Shown here in pieces: positions 62,742 through 64,000 of a DNA stretch of 64,000 nucleotides. Made by a program: the position numbers and the translations under genes. Position 1 is the stretch's first letter. Each line of letters begins with the position of its first letter. The notes beneath the pieces are model-generated. The model searched no databases. It saw nothing but the letters and a program-made list of their open reading frames with translations, and was not told the origin of the DNA. The stretch is from Lepus europaeus (Eukaryota; Chordata; Mammalia; Lagomorpha; Leporidae). The stretch is taken from the NCBI RefSeq assembly GCF_033115175.1, contig NC_084831.1, forward strand, positions 9,086,540 through 9,150,539, read 5' to 3'.

Positions 62742-63655
62742 GTGTGGATAAATTTTTAGTAATTGCTTTTCCTAATTCTCTTTGGCTTAATCTGTTTGTT
62801 TATATCATTCAAATGAAAGAAAGTCATTGATTTCCTAGCTCCCCTAAATTGATTTGTTAGCGCTATAATCAAATGCAGTTCACAGCAGGCTTCCAGAAGG
62901 CTACACAAGACTGGCCCAGCCTCCACTCCCAGTCTATTCATGAGGAACCGGAGGCCAGGGGAGGGACACTGTGCAAACTGACCGTGTGTGCCAGTTCCCT
63001 TGACTCCAGGGCTGGCGCCTGACCTGTTCCTGGTGGCTTCGTCGTCTTACCGGCTTGCTTTATGGTCAGCGCATGAGCAGTAGAAGCAGTCCCGAGAACC
63101 CAGGGATGGGCTTCTCCCTTGGTAGTTTCAGCTCTGGGGGTTGTCAGGAAGCTTCGCTACAGAGAGAAGGGCTTGCTTTCTTGGAGCCAATGAAATTCAG
63201 AAATGTTTATTCACAAAACTGTAGTCCTAATTCTCTATAAAAATAACTCATGTTCACCGGAGGCAACTTGAAATCTCCAGAAAAGTGCAAGGAAGAGCTT
63301 AAAGATTGTAGCTTCACTTCATTCTGATTTTTTTTCTCTTCAACTATGTGTTCTTCAAATATTTGTGATTGCAGTGTAGGTGGTTTTACATGTAAACTTA
63401 AAAGCAAAAATAAAACATTCTTCCCCAGTCACAGAATAGTATAGGTTCTTTAAAGACAATCTGGAAAATACAGAAAAGTATGAAGAAGAAAAATAAAAGC
63501 TCCCATTAAGGACTTGCTTCGGCTTAGCCTGATCTCGGTTGATTTAACACTGTCTTGTCTGGCCTCGTCAACTGTTTTGTGAAACTGAGCTGATTTTAAT
63601 GCTTTCAACCTTTCAAGGAAGCACAACACACTAAAATGTCGGTTTTATTTTCTAG
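62153..63655 (+). other. PRDM2: PRDM2 intron 3 (about 1.5 kb)
   Basis: GTGAGC to TTTTATTTTCTAG. Free of SINEs; holds a (TA)n at 62699-62739. The rest is unassigned. Confidence 0.92.
62699..62739. repeat. (TA)n microsatellite
   Basis: About 20 TA units in intron 3, likely length-polymorphic. Confidence 0.95.
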
Positions 63656-63759
63656 GTGTCTGGGCCACTAAACCAATTTTAAAAGGCAAAAAGTTTGGGC
63701 CATTTGTTGGCGATAAGAAAAAAAGATCTCAGGTGAAGAATAATGTATACATGTGGGAG
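63656..63759 (+). CDS. PRDM2: PRDM2 (RIZ1) coding exon 3, residues 43-77, start of PR domain
   Basis: Completes Gly43 with GT and encodes residues 44-77, from VWATKPILKGKKFGPFVGDK through KNNVYMWE, which I recall as identical to human PRDM2. This is the first part of the PR/SET fold, which in PRDM2 supports H3K9 methylation. Acceptor TTCTAG|GTG and donor GAG|GTAAGA fit; 104 nt, leaving in phase 0. The remaining PR domain, the acidic region and the zinc fingers lie in exons beyond the window. Confidence 0.96.
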
Positions 63760-64000
63760 GTAAGAACAGGTTCTTGTTCTTTGCGTATCCGAGTTCTGTA
63801 TATTTTAAAGAAATCGTTATCTTGTTCCCTCAGGGTTTGACATTTTGAAATTAAGCCAGCGTTTCCATATGTTCTTTATAGTGTTTCGCCGGGCGCAGAC
63901 TCCCATGCAGGGCGCTCTGTGTGTTCTCAGACTGCCCCACTGCCCCCACAGTGAGCGGCAGGGCCGTGTTTCCACGGCCTTGTCCGTGCTGCATCTCTCT
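63760..64000 (+). other. PRDM2: PRDM2 intron 4, start (cut by window end)
   Basis: Starts with the donor GTAAGA. No repeat recognised in the 241 bp visible. Confidence 0.9.

Overview
The window is mammalian genomic DNA, almost certainly from a lagomorph and most likely European rabbit (Oryctolagus cuniculus). Two things support this. More than fifty copies of the tRNA-derived rabbit C-type SINE (CSINE) fill the window, and several 3' ends of a lagomorph-type L1 are present. The only protein-coding gene I can support is the 5' part of PRDM2 (RIZ), on the + strand. Nothing looks bacterial or viral in organisation, and there is no intact provirus.

Region by region: bases 1 to about 28,650 are intergenic sequence upstream of PRDM2. 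They hold SINEs (often nested), old L1 fragments on both strands, a 2-kb 5'-truncated L1 that still shows the ORF2 C-terminus, MER20, MIR and L2 relics, LTR-like relics, simple repeats, a family of palindromic MITE-like elements, and one repeat-free block (14.1-14.8 kb) that reads like a conserved non-coding element. A CpG island at about 28.69-29.61 kb holds a TATA-less promoter with CRE-like, ETS and YY1 sites, and a non-coding first exon ending at a GT donor after 29274.

PRDM2 then continues as intron 1 (16.8 kb), exon 2 (46107-46180, carrying only the codons Met-Asn-Gln), intron 2 (15.9 kb), exon 3 (62035-62152), intron 3 (1.5 kb) and exon 4 (63656-63759). The three coding pieces join in frame to give the first 77 residues of PRDM2, including the start of its PR/SET domain. 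The rest of the gene lies beyond the right edge.

The most interesting points: a possible two-layer upstream-ORF arrangement in the PRDM2 leader (a strong-context uORF in exon 1, and an in-frame ATG-TAA start-stop element in exon 2 that a second acceptor could splice out); a 764-bp insertion in intron 1 that fuses an ERV LTR R-U5 segment to SINE sequence inside one 17-bp target duplication; a SINE with a twin-priming inversion; and five copies of a long-TIR fold-back element. I found no evidence for a wholly new gene system. Repeat-family names are given from memory of consensus sequences; divergence values were not computed.
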